Below are positions 42,690 to 54,371 of a DNA stretch of 64,000 nt, one piece after another. This DNA is from Marsupella aquatica (taxonomy: Eukaryota > Marchantiophyta): positions 1,674,001 through 1,738,000 of the forward strand of contig OZ316891.1 of assembly GCA_973895155.1 (NCBI GenBank), given 5' to 3'. The translations under genes and the position numbers were made by a program. The first letter of the stretch is position 1, and each line of letters starts with the position of its first letter. Under the pieces are notes generated by a model that worked only from the letters and a program-made list of their open reading frames with translations, was not told the origin of the DNA and did no database searches.

Positions 42690-43640
42690 CCAAGTGAGAG
42701 CATTAAGATCCATTACCCTGCCAAGTAAAGCATTTCTGGCTAGCCTGGTGATTTTGGTGTGACATGTAGTACCGGGTTGGAAGCCCATAGCCCGTTCTCT
42801 CTCCTCAGGACTAGGTTCATCCCATGTACCGGTAGAATGTCGATAAACCAGGCCAGGACCATCACCCTGAAAAGCATGTGCACCTGGAAAGGACACAAAT
42901 GTAGGCCAAGCAGCACGGGGCTGTCCAATGGTATTAGCTGGATACCAAGGTGCTGGCTCTTGCCGTGTAACTGGTTGGCAAGAACTGTCAGGATCCAAAA
43001 TCTGGTCCACTGTGAGGTTAGTGTCCCTGGATGTGTGCTGAAGAGCTAACTCCAACAAGGAAGGTGGTGCAAGGTTAGTCCAAAAGTTACGAAGACGATG
43101 TGCATAAGAACCACAGTGCACTGCATCAATGAGAAGGGGTGGTCCCAAGTAGTGCTGGACCACATTGAAATCCTCTTTGACCTATGGACGCTGGTCAAAC
43201 TGAGATGGAGTATTCTCAATGATATAACCAACAGCAGGATAAAGGGATTGAGCCCAGGTGAGAATCTGAACCAATGCTGTGAAAAGGCCAGAATGAGAAT
43301 CATGCAGTCCAACACCGTGACCAGTAGCTGAAAACCCTTGGCATTCCCAACCAGCTATGATCAAATCAAGGGAGCCAAGAAGGGTTAAGTGCCGGTGTTG
43401 GACAAGCTGGATATCTGGAGGGAAGAAAGAAAATGCAAACTTCCATGCACTGTGTGGAAACTGCTGGGGAAATCGCTCTGAAAATTCCAGCAGACGGGAT
43501 TTAGCCACTTGCCTTGCACCTGGATCAATGTCCACGTAGATGTACTGCTTCACCACCATGCCAGACTGTAGGAGAGCTTCCAGGCCTGTAGAAATGCCAC
43601 CAAAAAGCTCAAGCAATGTAAGGCCATCTGAAGGAGGAGT
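42690..43640 (-). pseudogene. C5 cytosine DNA methyltransferase domain (DNMT3/DRM-like) within Pol
   Basis: Motifs appear in canonical linear order. Motif I is LTLLELFGGISTGLEALLQS (~43,600). A VDIDPGARQVAKSRL segment suits motifs II/III. Motif IV is DLIIAGWECQGFSATGHG (~43,340), with the catalytic Cys present but the usual Pro before it replaced by Glu. SGLFTALVQIL suits motif V and VGYIIENTPSQ motif VI. AHRLRNFWTNL resembles the DNMT3 'HRARYFWGN' motif. ERERAMGFQPG and ARNALLGRVMDLNALTWLL match motifs IX-X. About 310 residues, so it is complete. A single TAG at 43,182 lies just after motif VI. It is fused in frame between protease and RT. The expected role is to methylate cytosines in element or host DNA; family membership is clear, activity is inferred. 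Confidence 0.86.
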
Positions 43641-44019
43641 CCATGTAACTGGTGCGCTCAAGATTGGGGCTATTGGCTGTCCATTGTGCTGCCCAAGGTC
43701 TTCAAACTTGCGCAATGCAGCCACCAAAGGTCCATGGGCTGCTTGGAGCCGTTGTACCACCTCTGGTTGATGATCCACGTTGCTGGAAAGTGCTGCTATA
43801 CGTGCAGTAGCCACCTCATCATCATCCTCCTCAATCCAATCCTGCAATGGGTGGTTGACATAGGCAGCTATGTGCACTGCTTGCAACACACAATGGTGAG
43901 CCATAGGTGTATGGGCACCATGCAAATCAAGTGGAATGTAGCCCAAGTGTGAGCCATCCGTATGCCAATCAACTCTGTAGTATGCATGCTCATGCCAGTT
44001 GTCAATGGTAAAACCTGGT

Positions 44020-44300
44020 GGGAACAAAGCCTCCTGGCCAATGAGCACATCATACGTAGTGGCATTGGTAACCAAACATCTGACTGGGAATGCAATCCCT
44101 GATCTGTACCTCCATTAAAAGTGAGAGTAAGTAAAGTAGAACTCTCACCCAACACATCCTCCACAGTGCCACTAGCAGTCCGAATGTGCCACCTGGATTG
44201 CTGTAAATGATCAGTCAGCAGTCCCATCTTCTTGGCAAACTAAATGCCCAATATCATTGGTTGAGCGCCTGTGTCCAGCATGACCACTTGAGGAGTGTGA
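44020..44300 (-). pseudogene. Retroviral-type aspartic protease domain
   Basis: On the minus strand HTPQVVMLDTGAQPMI provides the catalytic DTG/A motif at about 44,255-44,290. About 70 residues later TYDVLIGQEALFP resembles the conserved hydrophobic-Leu-Gly segment that closes such proteases. A TAG (44,240) follows ILGI, and a frameshift near 44,100 separates the two halves, so this copy cannot produce the enzyme. In an intact element it would cut the Gag-Pol polyprotein. Confidence 0.8.
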
Positions 44301-44659
44301 CCCTCCAACTTGACCGCTGAATTCCTATTGTCAACAATGGCAATGGTGGTGGAAACTGAAGTCCTATCGCTAGGCACCACTTTTGGCAAATGATGAGGTA
44401 CCTTGTGAAGGGAGTTAGTGTCCACGGTCTTTCCACTCAACAGCATAGTCAGGAAAGATGGAGCAGCATGACCAGAATCCAGTGTAGCTCTAGTCACACA
44501 ATCTGCAGCAATACTGTCATCTCTACCACTGGAAATTGGTGCTGGGATAGCCAAACCAGTGGAAGCATGTAATGGAGAAGAAGAAGGTCCAGTATGTACA
44601 TGAGATTGGACCTCCAAAACTGGTGTCACAGGGGCTGATGAAGAATGCAGTGAGCCCTC

Positions 44660-46470
44660 TAGCGCTCTGATGATAGCTCTAGCATCCAGCTGTAAATCAT
44701 GGCAACTGAAAAGTGGAGTGGTAAGAATCCTTTGTGCCATACCGGAGGTGAAATGCTCAAGCAGCTAAGGAGAAACAACTCCCTATGAAATGTCAGTAGC
44801 ACCTGGTGGTGGAATGGATGTAGCTGCAGCTCTCTCCCCCCTCGCCAACAAGGTGCGCTCTTCAGCAAGGGTAAGGGTAGAGGGGCTGAACTGTCAGTGG
44901 TGCCGATGGGTTGCACGTGACCAGCCGGTTGAGAAGGACTAGCAGAGGCAGGTGACTTGCCTTTGATGTGGGCAAGTTGGGCACGTAGGGACTCAACCTC
45001 ATGAGTCAAAGACTGGAGTTGAGTTGCCTGTTCGTTGTGAGCCTCCTTCTGAGCTGGTTGCTTCTGTTGCTGCTTGGGCGATTTGTTGGCACCAAGTGCT
45101 TTGCCATTGGAAGGAGGAGCAACTGAGGCAATAGGAGCCCTCCTAGCTGGTGGGGGAGTGGAAGCAGGAGCAGGATGAGGGGCCTGCTGGCGTAGCTGCT
45201 TCCTCTCTGGGAATTTTGCAAAACAAACTGCCTCCAAGTGACCCACTTTCCCGCAAAAATCACAAGACAGATCCTCAGCAACAATATCACATTTATTAGC
45301 CTTGTGATTGGGGTTACCACAGTAGTTGCAAGATGGCAGCATGAAAGCAACATGGGCTGGCTTGGTCTTGGAAGCATACTGTGGCACACGGGAAGGAGTG
45401 GCCAGTGTAGGGGCAGCAGCCTGGTACCTAGATTGCGGTGGACATGCAATACTGGCCTCATAATGTGCATGGGCCAACTCAAGTTTCTTAGCAGTGTCAT
45501 AGACATTGAGCAGGGTGTAGCTGTCTCCAAACTCTGAGAATACTTGCTGCAACACTTGCAAATGGAGAGCTGGTGTGCCCTCCAATGCGCAAAGATAGCG
45601 ATGAGCAGCTTCCAGGTCAGTGATGCTTTGGGTGTCCTCCTTCAGCTTGAGAAGTCGGCGATACATCATCTTCAATGTTTCATCGCGCTGCCTCACAAAG
45701 GTGGCCAATTGCATGATTTTGTCAGCACTCTTGATTGGGAATTCCAATTCAACAACCTGGAAAAACTCAGCGACTGGATCAGCAAAGGCAGGAGAATCAA
45801 TAGTGGGAGAAATGCCTGATGTAGCCTGTGCCAAGACAGTGGGAGTAACTGGCGCAGTGGTAGGAACTGGAGTAGGAGGGGAAGTGGCAGGAGCAGCAGC
45901 ATGGGCTGTAATGGCATTCTGTAAGGCCAATTGTGAGGCTGCCACAATTGCACTGGCATAGGTAGGGTTAGGCAACTGTGTGACAGCAAGCAGCCGTTGA
46001 GAGTGCTGCTCATACACATCCAAAGCCTCATAGTGCACATACCTGGCTAGTTGCTTGAATGCAAAAGCATTGGTGAAATTGCTGCCGTACTTCAACTCCA
46101 ATTTGTAAATGACAGTGTAGAAAGTGGATTTGAACTCACGCAAAGAAATAGTGCCTGGCCGCCCGCTGAAGCGCTCAATGCGGCCAGATGAGTGGCTAGC
46201 ATCCATGCTGTATGTCGGTGAAGCTGGAACAACCACTAATGCAGAAGGGGTAAATGGCAAGGAAGTGATAGCAGGCTTCGGGGTAGTGGTGAAGCGACCG
46301 CCAAATTGAGCAGAAGGATTGCATGGTGTGGGTGCTGTTGCTGTCTGCGGACGTTGTCAAAATTGCTGAGACTCCAATGAAATTGGCACCAACGGTCGTG
46401 GATCACTCCGTAAGTGGTACCGGGGTGTCGGTGGCGATGAGCTGCTACGACTCGGCTCCTCTGCTGACAT
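44660..46470 (-). pseudogene. gag: Gag polyprotein region
   Basis: On the minus strand from MSAEEPSRSSSSPPT (46,470). A TGA at 46,357 falls in the N-terminal Pro/Ser/Thr-rich part; downstream the frame is open to 44,659. A capsid-like helical region follows (FSGRPGTISLREFKSTFYTV..FVRQRDETLKMMYRRLLKLK). Two CCHC zinc knuckles come next: CNYCGNPNHKANKC and CDFCGKVGHLEAVC. The C-terminal part is a Gln/Ala/Pro-rich linker with a coiled-coil-like EVESLRAQLAHIKG. Gag would assemble the cytoplasmic particle and bind the RNA genome. A frame change near 44,880 leads toward the protease frame; it may be a lesion rather than programmed frameshifting, because the downstream frame also has TAG codons (44,783, 44,765). 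Confidence 0.85.
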
Positions 46471-48185
46471 GCTGCATGCTCACCTGGGGTGCCAATGGAA
46501 AAGAAACTGACAAGAAAAATAAATGGCAGCCTCAAGGCTAGAAAATTAACCTACAATGAAGCAACGGCGTGAGGCAAAAATGCCGTGGCCTCGATGTGCA
46601 TACCCGAGCGTGTAGCCCTATGCGGATTACCCGGCGGTTACCAAATGTCCGGGACCAAATGTCAGCGACTGTGAAGAAATATAATGAAATGGACCCCCTT
46701 AAGTGTATACATCGGGGCCCCCTGTAATTATGCATTGGGCCCGATGTGGACCCGGGAACTGACGGAAGGCGCACATCGACGGAAAAGAAAAATCAGGTGG
46801 GGACCGGCAACCGAGCGAGTGTGCATACACACTCGGGCACGGTGCCCTATGCAGTCGAAGGGAGGTTCTCGCGCGGCGTTTGAGGCAAGTCGACGCCTTG
46901 CCGGCTACAACCCACGGATTGCAGGTCGCGGCAGCTGGGCTGGAAAATGGAAAAATGGGTCTGCAAAATGCGAACGGGGCCCAATGTATATACACATCGG
47001 CCCTATGTGGACCTGAGAAATGACAGCAGGTCGATCGTCGCGCGGCGAAAAAGTGAGAATGGCCGAAAAAGGGGAAAACGGGACCCAAGGCGAGGCGAGG
47101 AAAAAAAACAGAAGAAGCAGAAGTGGGCCTTAATTGCGCAAGCCCTGCATAGGGCTTCGCGCCGCCCCCTCCTTAAGTCCTTACGAGCTCCCGAAGGGAA
47201 GCTACGAGTTCCCCCTTCCCCTCCTTAATGATTCCTGGTGGGCCTCGTGCCCTGCAGAAGTGTGACTCCCAAGAGGAGGGAGTCTAATTGAATTCCCCCT
47301 CCCCTCTTTAATTCAGCATAGGGCCTCGTGCCCACTCCTTGCGCTGCTGCCTCGGGTCTGTCTCCCCCCTCCTTTAATGCTGCTAAATGTGCTTCGTGCC
47401 CTGCAGGACTCCTGAGAAGGGAGTCGTATGTATTCCCCCTCTCCCCCTCTTTTAATTCCTCATAGGGCTTCGTGCCCTCCTTTCGCTTCCCCCTCTCCTG
47501 CGTGGCTGGTGCGCGGCTCCCCACTCCCTCCTCTTTAATGCTGAAATGGGGCCTGGCAGCATGACTCCAGAGAGAGAGAGAGAGAGTCGTATGTACTCCC
47601 CCCTCCTTACTGCTTCAGAGGCGCGAAGCTGGCTCGGCAGCCGTGGCCGGGAGAGACAAAAAAAAACGTTTGAGGGGCCCCGAAGGGTCGATGCGAGCGG
47701 GGGCTCAGCTCCCTATGTACAGACTGCGAAGAGCCGGGGGTGGTAGCAAAAAATGGGCACACGGCCCTATACACTGACAGTCGGGAGGTGGCAGGGAGGG
47801 ACCACGGCCGGAAACTGCAATAATCGGGCCCCAATCGTTGCGCTACGGCCGGGGCAAGTTCACCAGCAGTGTGTGGCCGGGAAAATACCGAAAATGGCCC
47901 GAAAAGGTCAAACGTGCACGAGGGCGCAGTGCCCTATGCAGCAGCCGGAAGCAAGTTTGCAACAGCAGGTCGGCAATCGACGGAGGGGTCGTGGATACAC
48001 CCGGGAAGGAAAAACTGGGTTCCAATAGAAGCGTTATGTGTATACATAACGTGACATTAAACCCATAATTTCAACCAGTCCCTGCTCAAAGAAATGGCAT
48101 CGACTTCGATGGGAATTGTCTGAACCAACACGAGCAGCTAAGAAGCACGTCTCCGATTTCCTTCCCCTTACCACAATTCTTCTTG
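46471..48185 (-). other. 5' leader of the Ty3/gypsy element, CpG-rich with imperfect repeats
   Basis: Between LTR unit and gag. From 47,150 to 47,630 a ~100-bp unit recurs four or five times, containing forms of 'CTTCGTGCCCTGCAG', 'TTTAATGCTG' and 'GGGAGTCGTATGTA'. Around 46,700-47,020 and 47,750-48,050 forms of 'ATGTATACACATCGGGCCC' and 'GTGCCCTATGCAG' recur. No ORF is convincing. I do not see a clear tRNA primer-binding site next to 48,185. Confidence 0.55.
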
Positions 48186-48544
48186 AATAAAAGGCGTAAG
48201 AGAAACAAGCGTACTGAAATTGAATCGAAAACTGGCAGGATGCCAAGATTGGCCGGGAGCATCTAACGAATCACTGTGTGAATCCCGTGTACAGAACCGA
48301 CGAGCACTATCTGAGCTCTGTCAACAGCGATTCAAGAAGAACTAAAAACCAACAAAGAAAGACATGCCCTAAGCAAGCAAAGTCCTGGCGTCACACTAAC
48401 AAGCACATTTTCTTCAAGAACGACCCAGACTTGCTACAAGAACATGTCGCTAACTCAGGTAGTACACTAGCCCTAACTACATACCTAGCGGGCATGAGAG
48501 GGACATGCCGATGTGCATAAGAGGCAATGTCCCTCGGCATGACA
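48186..48544 (-). repeat. LTR unit of the Ty3/gypsy element, 5' copy
   Basis: Partner of 38,763-39,121. On the minus strand it starts TGTCATGCCGAGGGACA at 48,544 and ends near CTTACGCCTTTTATT. It lacks the adjoining repeat 'A' found at the 3' end, so it is either a 5'-truncated LTR or the complete LTR. Confidence 0.75.
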
Positions 48545-49507
48545 TGGCGGCCCATGGGAGTTTTAAGCTTATAAGTTGTTAATTGTGAGTGTGAAGATCA
48601 TTTTTAGTTGCCCCTGCAAGACAACTAGAGAAGCAGGAGACTTGAAAAAACACAACCTCAAACACAAGCTTGCCTAATATTCCATATTAACACTGAGAAT
48701 GAAAAAATCTAATAGATTTTAATTACCCCTTGGCATACCATGATGAATAACTCAAATAATAATGGCTAAAACTTCAGTGTCACTTTGATGGAAGTGTGGC
48801 TTCCCTACTCCTCTAGCACATACTCAAAACTAAAAAATATTTGAATTTATGAACATTAAGTTATCCGGGGTAAGTTATTACAATTAAACTCAAATTCTTG
48901 GAAATGCGGTCTATGGGGGTTTTCAAAGACCAACGTTTTGGTCCATGGGAGCATCATTTTCATATTCAGATGGAGCCTAAAAGATGCAATAGAAATATCA
49001 AATTTAGCAAAAATCATAAGACATTAAGAACCACTCTTGTGATTCTTTAACAATGAATACTCTCCTTGCTAGCAAAAATTCCTACCTATTTGCATCATAC
49101 AATACCTCCTGCACACCCCAATTGTTCTCTGAATCAAAGTTTCATCCCTCTCCAGTTGTTGAGGTTGTCCCTCCAGTGTCTACAATTGTGCCTTACATTT
49201 GCCCCCATTATACATCTTGGGGGTAGATATGAAGTTCCAAGTTTTGCTACTAGTGACTTCAGGCTTCATGGCAGAATTATGGCAAGCTCGACCCCAAGCA
49301 CAAGGCCATGCCTGGACAAGTATCACTGCACTTTCAGTGACCCTTAATGTATTCTAAAGTTTTCTGGCATCTGAGACTAGCTAGCTCTAGATGTCCTCCC
49401 ATCTTGGAGAATAAGACCTTTCACTTCAGGAACAATAATAGCAAAGGTGGAAACTGGATTCAGGACAAGTTGGTTACAGGTGGCTGACCAGGATCCACTC
49501 CTTGTCC
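48545..49507. other. No recognisable gene
   Basis: AT-rich flank of the retrotransposon with short unsupported ORFs. Confidence 0.4.
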
Positions 49508-49934
49508 TAAGAGCATCTCCACCGGGTCCAGCAAATAGCCCTGTAACCTCCATTTAGGCATATGGCGATTCCACATATGCGGGCAGGATGTCCCACTGGC
49601 ACCCTGCAACCCCTAAACTGATGGCAGCCCACCGAAAAGTTGCAGACCCTGACCGCCAGATTCATATGCGTTGGCGGTCAGAGAATGTGCCCCCATTTTG
49701 ACTCCCAGAAGGATCGATGATTGAATGTGTACACTGGGGTGCAATCTGGCTCAAGCTTGAGTTCCCGCTTGGAGAGTTTCCCGCACTCGACAAATTTTTT
49801 TGTGCAAATTTTGCGGGGTGCAGGTGGGGGTCAGCGAGGAGGGTCTCGGGCCAGCATCCTTCAGACCTGAACAAATATGAGGCAAATTTTTGGGATAGGG
49901 GCCACGAGTGCCCGAACGGGTGGAGATGCTCTAA
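49508..49934. mobile_element. Tourist/PIF-Harbinger-type MITE (element 49511-49931)
   Basis: A 421-bp element with ends GAGCATCTCCACCGGG and (reverse complement of the right end) GAGCATCTCCACCCG. TAA flanks both ends (49,508-49,510 and 49,932-49,934), a 3-bp TWA-type duplication. The GAGCATCTCC terminus is widespread in plant genomes. No transposase. An internal hairpin (GACCGCCA..TGGCGGTC) lies near 49,655. Confidence 0.85.
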
Positions 49935-50269
49935 GATGGTAATTGGTGATCCTCGTACAAGGCTGGTGGGTGGTTTCCGGACCTGCCCTTTGGTTGTCGT
50001 GTGCTTGGGCAATATCTCTGTCAAAAAGAAAGGAAGAAAATATATAGTTCTTATGGACCTAAGTTTGCTCATGTATCACTGCATGCATGCATTGTATGTC
50101 TTTAAATAACTAACTGCCTGCAAATCTAAATATACACACTTATGTGGAGAAGTTGCTTGTAAGGGCGTGCATAGTAGGCAAGAGAGTCAAGCTGATGGAT
50201 TATTGATTACTCTATTGATTGTTTAACCTCTGTTTGTCTTCAGGCTGACCTAGGTGCGCGTATGCATGG

Positions 50270-51060
50270 TTTAACCTATCTGACATCCTTGCCAAGGCAT
50301 TTGTAACAGACCAAGTTTGGATTCTTTCATTAGGAGGGAAGGGTGGCTTCAGGCCTGGCTTCAGGTCACTCGTTTCAGGGTCTCCCTATAAGGACCCCCC
50401 TACATCACTTACAATGTTTTAGGTTGCGTACACCCTAAACTTTAGAATTTTTTGGGGGATATTTTACCCTTATCGATTTGGAGTATTCCAAAATTTGGTG
50501 TTTTGAAAGCCCATCTTATAATTCTCAAATTGGATTTCAAATACCGTAATTGTCTTAGACAGTTTTTAAGGGCTTCGCTTATAGCCAAAAAACCAACTAT
50601 ATGTTAATTTCTTTGCATGTGATTTGTCATTTTTGCTGAAATGTGACCCATGAGGCCAACCCCACCATTCTTCATTTGCAGATGTTTTTAAAGGAGTTCC
50701 CAATAGCCATGCATCTTTGTATGGGGTTAGCCCGCTCACTTCTTGTAGGCTCAACTAGTTCTTGCACATGTGGGGAACCTGGTGATGCCACATAAATCCA
50801 TCTTCTTTGGTGCTGCACAGGTGGAGAGACCATAGTTGTTTGTGATCCTAAGAGGGATACTAATTCGTAGCTTCTCGTCGGGACTTTGGTGCATGAGCAG
50901 CAGGAGGCGATGTTCAATTGGCCTGGTCTTCCACCATAGGGATTCAGTGTTGACCTTACTGTCCATGATAGCCAGTGTACCTTGCCTGATTTTGATGTGG
51001 TGAACCCTTTATTTCCTGTTTATCTCTCTTTTGTTTTGGTGGATAGTTTTCTATCGCTGG
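50270..51060 (+). pseudogene. LINE fragments split by a MITE
   Basis: Upstream part: QVWILSLGGKGGFRPGF-like translation at 50,310-50,370. Downstream part: a Cys cluster segment (CTCGEPGDAT, then IHLLWC, GGETIVVCD) at 50,760-50,860, homologous to CTCGKPCDATGVHLLR of the LINE at 32,200. The sequence between is the inverted MITE. Several stops; dead. Confidence 0.55.
50376..50658 (-). mobile_element. hAT-type MITE, copy 4 (inverted, degenerate)
   Basis: On the minus strand it shows TGACAAATCAC, 'CTGTCTAAGACAATTACGG', 'TTGGAATACTCCAAATCG', and 'ACCCTAAA' blocks in the order seen in copies 2, 3 and 5. Ends approximate TCATGGGTCACA and TCAGGGTCTC; the 8-bp duplication is no longer visible. Confidence 0.55.
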
Positions 51061-54059
51061 ATGTACAAACTTAACTTGAGACTTTGCATGCACGGAGGTC
51101 TAATTTGGGAAGGAGATCTACTCTAGGCAACAGGTAGCTTGGATGCCAGATACAGGCTTGTGGCCCAGGATGACTACCACTCACTTGCCCTACCAGTGCC
51201 ACCTCTCCCATTGCATGAGCCGCAAGTGAGGGGGTTTACAAATCAGAGACCGGTCACTTCCAAGATAGTGCTTTCAAAATTTGGTCACAACCATCAAGTG
51301 ATTAACTGTCCATTTTGGCTTTATCCAAAATTGAGAGGTCACTTATACAAGAAATCTGGCAATCCTACTTTGCATGGATTGGAATGGGTCCCCCAAAATG
51401 ATTATGTGGATAGTGTAGTTCTGGCCAAAGTTTAGACCACCCCTTTGGGTGGTATTTTCGTATTCTTATCAGTACTCTATTAAAGATTGTTTGACCACCT
51501 TTTTTTGTCCTAAATGGAACTTGGATAAGGTATGGTAAAACACAAGTGAGAGTTAGCTTTTGTCCGCTCGTTTGTCGGCAGCCCTCATTAGAAGGGTATT
51601 TTAAAGGTTTCTCCTTTTCTGGAAGGGTGGAGACTGTCACCATGTGTGAATCTGTAAGCATTGTCCTTACTCAATTTTCCAAAACTAAGTTCTGATAATC
51701 AGATCTCACTAGATTTAAGGATGACCATCAGATTCTGGCGCTTGTGACTAGGTTGGGAATTGCCTAATTTAAAAAAAAGCATGTGTAGAAATTTTGCAAA
51801 AAGTGGTGAGATGAAATTTGACAATTTTTGCCACGAAAAGTGTCCCACTTCGTAGGGTCCCTCAAACTAGCTCATTCCATGAAGTTTTCTTTGACCAAAA
51901 TTTTGCGGCAGGGTACCAAAAGAATCTGCTTTTCCCCACATGAATCTGCTTTTCCCACAAAATGTGGCTATCAGAGGTGGTCAGCGCTGGTACCTTCACC
52001 AAAAATTGCGCTATGTTATATGTGTTGGCACCCCTCAAGAATTATTGGTGCCCATTTGACCTGCAGGAGCATGTTGAAACCAGTCTCGAAGGGAACACAT
52101 AGAATACATTTCTCACAGCGCCTTACTGAAAAATACTGAAAAGAACCAGGATAGAGCAGGTTTGCAATCCCTTAGTGTATGAGAGATATCCATCGCTAGA
52201 CTGTCTAGAGAGAAGTTTGGTTAGATTCACCTTGTGCCAGATATTGATTATCCAATCCTATCGGTATGAGATCTACAATCAGGACCGGGAATGATTATCT
52301 CATGATCAGAAACCACTCAAGTGGGCTAGATCCACGCACAGGCCATAATATCTAATCTCACAGCTACAATCAACAGAATGATTATCGCATGATCAGAAGT
52401 TCCGCAAGTGGGTTAGATTCACCCTGTGGAGAGGTTATAATTATCTAGTTCAATCTGGATCCATTCCGTTGGAAAAGATCTACACTGAACGAAATGATGG
52501 CCTCTGATCTGCCGAAACATCTACACTGTGACCTAAAGAGATTGTACACCAGGAGTTCTCGAAAATGTAGAAGAAAAGGGAAGGTACTGTAGCTAAAGGG
52601 CAGCGCCAAGATTTGAAAATCTTCGATGATTGTTCAGCTTTTGCCCTTGGATGTGTTTTCCAACTGGTCTCGTGTACTCCACAGAATGGACATTTGTGGA
52701 AGATTTACTGTTTGGAAAAGCGTACTGCATCACAAGCAATCTTAACATACTAAATTTACCCATTGCTGTTTGCAACGCGGATCAGGCCCCACTTTTAATG
52801 GCCCATTGGATGGGATCACCGACTCCCCTAGAACTGTCCTTCGATGCGTTCACCGAGTCTGTGACTACCATCGATTTCAAGCACCCCTAATCGCCTCTAC
52901 CCTACAGAGCTTTCTGAGTTACAAGTAAAGGTTACCAGGTAGCATATTTCAATTTTTTCTTAGGTTCGGCTCCGCACTTTAGAGCATTCACCATTTCAGG
53001 TTTTCACCTCTATGGACCGGACCGGGCAGAACAAACAAACAGACGAAACCGGGCAGAACAAACAAACAGAAAAATCCGGGCAGAACAAACAAACGTTCTA
53101 CTGTTGTTCTGCAGCGCACGCGAATTAATGCAGGGCTAATCATTATCCAATGAGTGCCGGAATGCTAGCAGGCCCGTGGCCCCAGATCAAGGGTGTCAAC
53201 TGAACTACCGAAGTTTCGCTACGAGCTTCCTCGTTCAGGACAGCATTGATTGGGCACGAGCATGAGCTTTTCGTCCTGTAGTTTGCTCCAAAGCATCGGG
53301 TTGAAAGGGGCCATGATTAAAATACAACCGTCGTCAACTTTATTTAAAAAATCAAAACGAAAAAAGGGACGAGAGCTACGAAACTTCGGTGAAGCCGACT
53401 CTCACCTTATGTGACCTAAGGTTGAAGAGTGTAAAATGCGTATCGTCCGTTTGTTGTGATCTGTGTGTATGTGAGAGTGACAGCATACAGTTCGTTGTGA
53501 ACTTTATTGGGTTTGGGTTGGTTTGCCTGAGCACGATCCCGTGGCTCTGGTTGTTATAATTTTTATTTTTAGTGTTTCTACTTAGTGAGTTGACGGGCGC
53601 ACCAAACACATTGTTACTGTTTAGGAGAGGCCAAGTGTCAATCAAACACATTGATAGACATAAGGGGCATGTTCATTTTACTTATAAAGTGTCAATTATA
53701 AGCTAGAGTTGGTACCTAGGTTTCTAGAGTTAAATCTCTAGACCATAACTCCATGTCTCATCATGTGGATGAGAAAATTCACGAGTATGATGTATGTCAA
53801 TTGATAATCATGCATAGTTTTTATCATCATTTTTATTTATATTGAAAATGAGCTCTATCGCCCACCATATGAAATGGGCATAGAAAGAGAAATGTGCATA
53901 GAAAAAAATAGAATATGTAATGTATGATTATTAAAATGATCACATACATGATTATTTTTTTATCATTTCATTAACCTTCAAAAAATGTGAATAGGAAATA
54001 TATTTTGGTTATAGTTTTATTGTACTCCCTGTTATTCACATTCAAAGAACGGGTAGGCG
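51061..54059. other. Unassigned region with minor repeats
   Basis: Short ORFs only. Between 52,200 and 52,450 the phrases 'GGTTAGATTCACC', 'TGATTATC' and 'CATGATCAGAA' recur two to three times in the same order, indicating an old tandem duplication. An ORF at 52,630-52,890 (86 codons, MFSFCPWMCFPTGLVYS) has no recognisable domain. Confidence 0.35.
53022..53095 (+). repeat. 27-bp tandem repeat, ~2.7 copies
   Basis: Unit CCGGGCAGAACAAACAAACA plus G(A/C)-rich spacer, starting at 53,022, 53,049 and 53,076. Confidence 0.85.
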
Positions 54060-54244
54060 AGGATAGTTGATATGAAAGAACCAACCAATTAAAATACCAC
54101 TGGGCATATAAAAGGAGGAGTGTCCAAAAATTCTCAATTTTTCACTTTTCTCTCATCAGTGGGTAAATTCAATCAGACCACCTTGAGACTTTGCTCCACA
54201 ATTTTGGGAAAAAATACTAAAAATGGTGAAATATGTGTAACCAT

Positions 54245-54250
<6 letters not shown>

Positions 54251-54283
<33 letters not shown>
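54251..54283 (+). repeat. (GA)n microsatellite
   Basis: About sixteen GA dinucleotides in a row within the left arm of the foldback element. Confidence 0.95.
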
Positions 54284-54288
<5 letters not shown>

Positions 54289-54371
54289 GAGTCCTGGCCA
54301 GTTTGAGCAGTTGTTGCTGGATTTCACTTTCTTTGTCCCCCAACAGAGAAGAAAATTAACCAAATGAACGA

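Larger units (their letters stand above)
38763..48544 (-). mobile_element. Ty3/gypsy LTR retrotransposon encoding a cytosine methyltransferase and a PHD finger
   Basis: A ~9.8-kb element on the minus strand: LTR unit (48,186-48,544), ~1.7-kb leader, gag, protease, DNA methyltransferase, reverse transcriptase-RNase H, integrase, PHD finger, repeat 'A', LTR unit (38,763-39,121). The RT-RH-INT order defines Ty3/gypsy. The methyltransferase lies inside the polyprotein between protease and RT, in frame with the RT. Eight in-frame stops (TGA 46,357; TAG 44,783, 44,765, 44,240, 43,182; TGA 41,010; TAG 40,950, 40,172) and frameshifts near 44,880, 44,100 and 40,225 inactivate it. Target duplications were not found. 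Confidence 0.92.

Noticed and set aside
52630-52890. 86-codon ORF as a small protein gene
   Set aside because: No domain or homologous copy in the window; length is expected by chance at this base composition.
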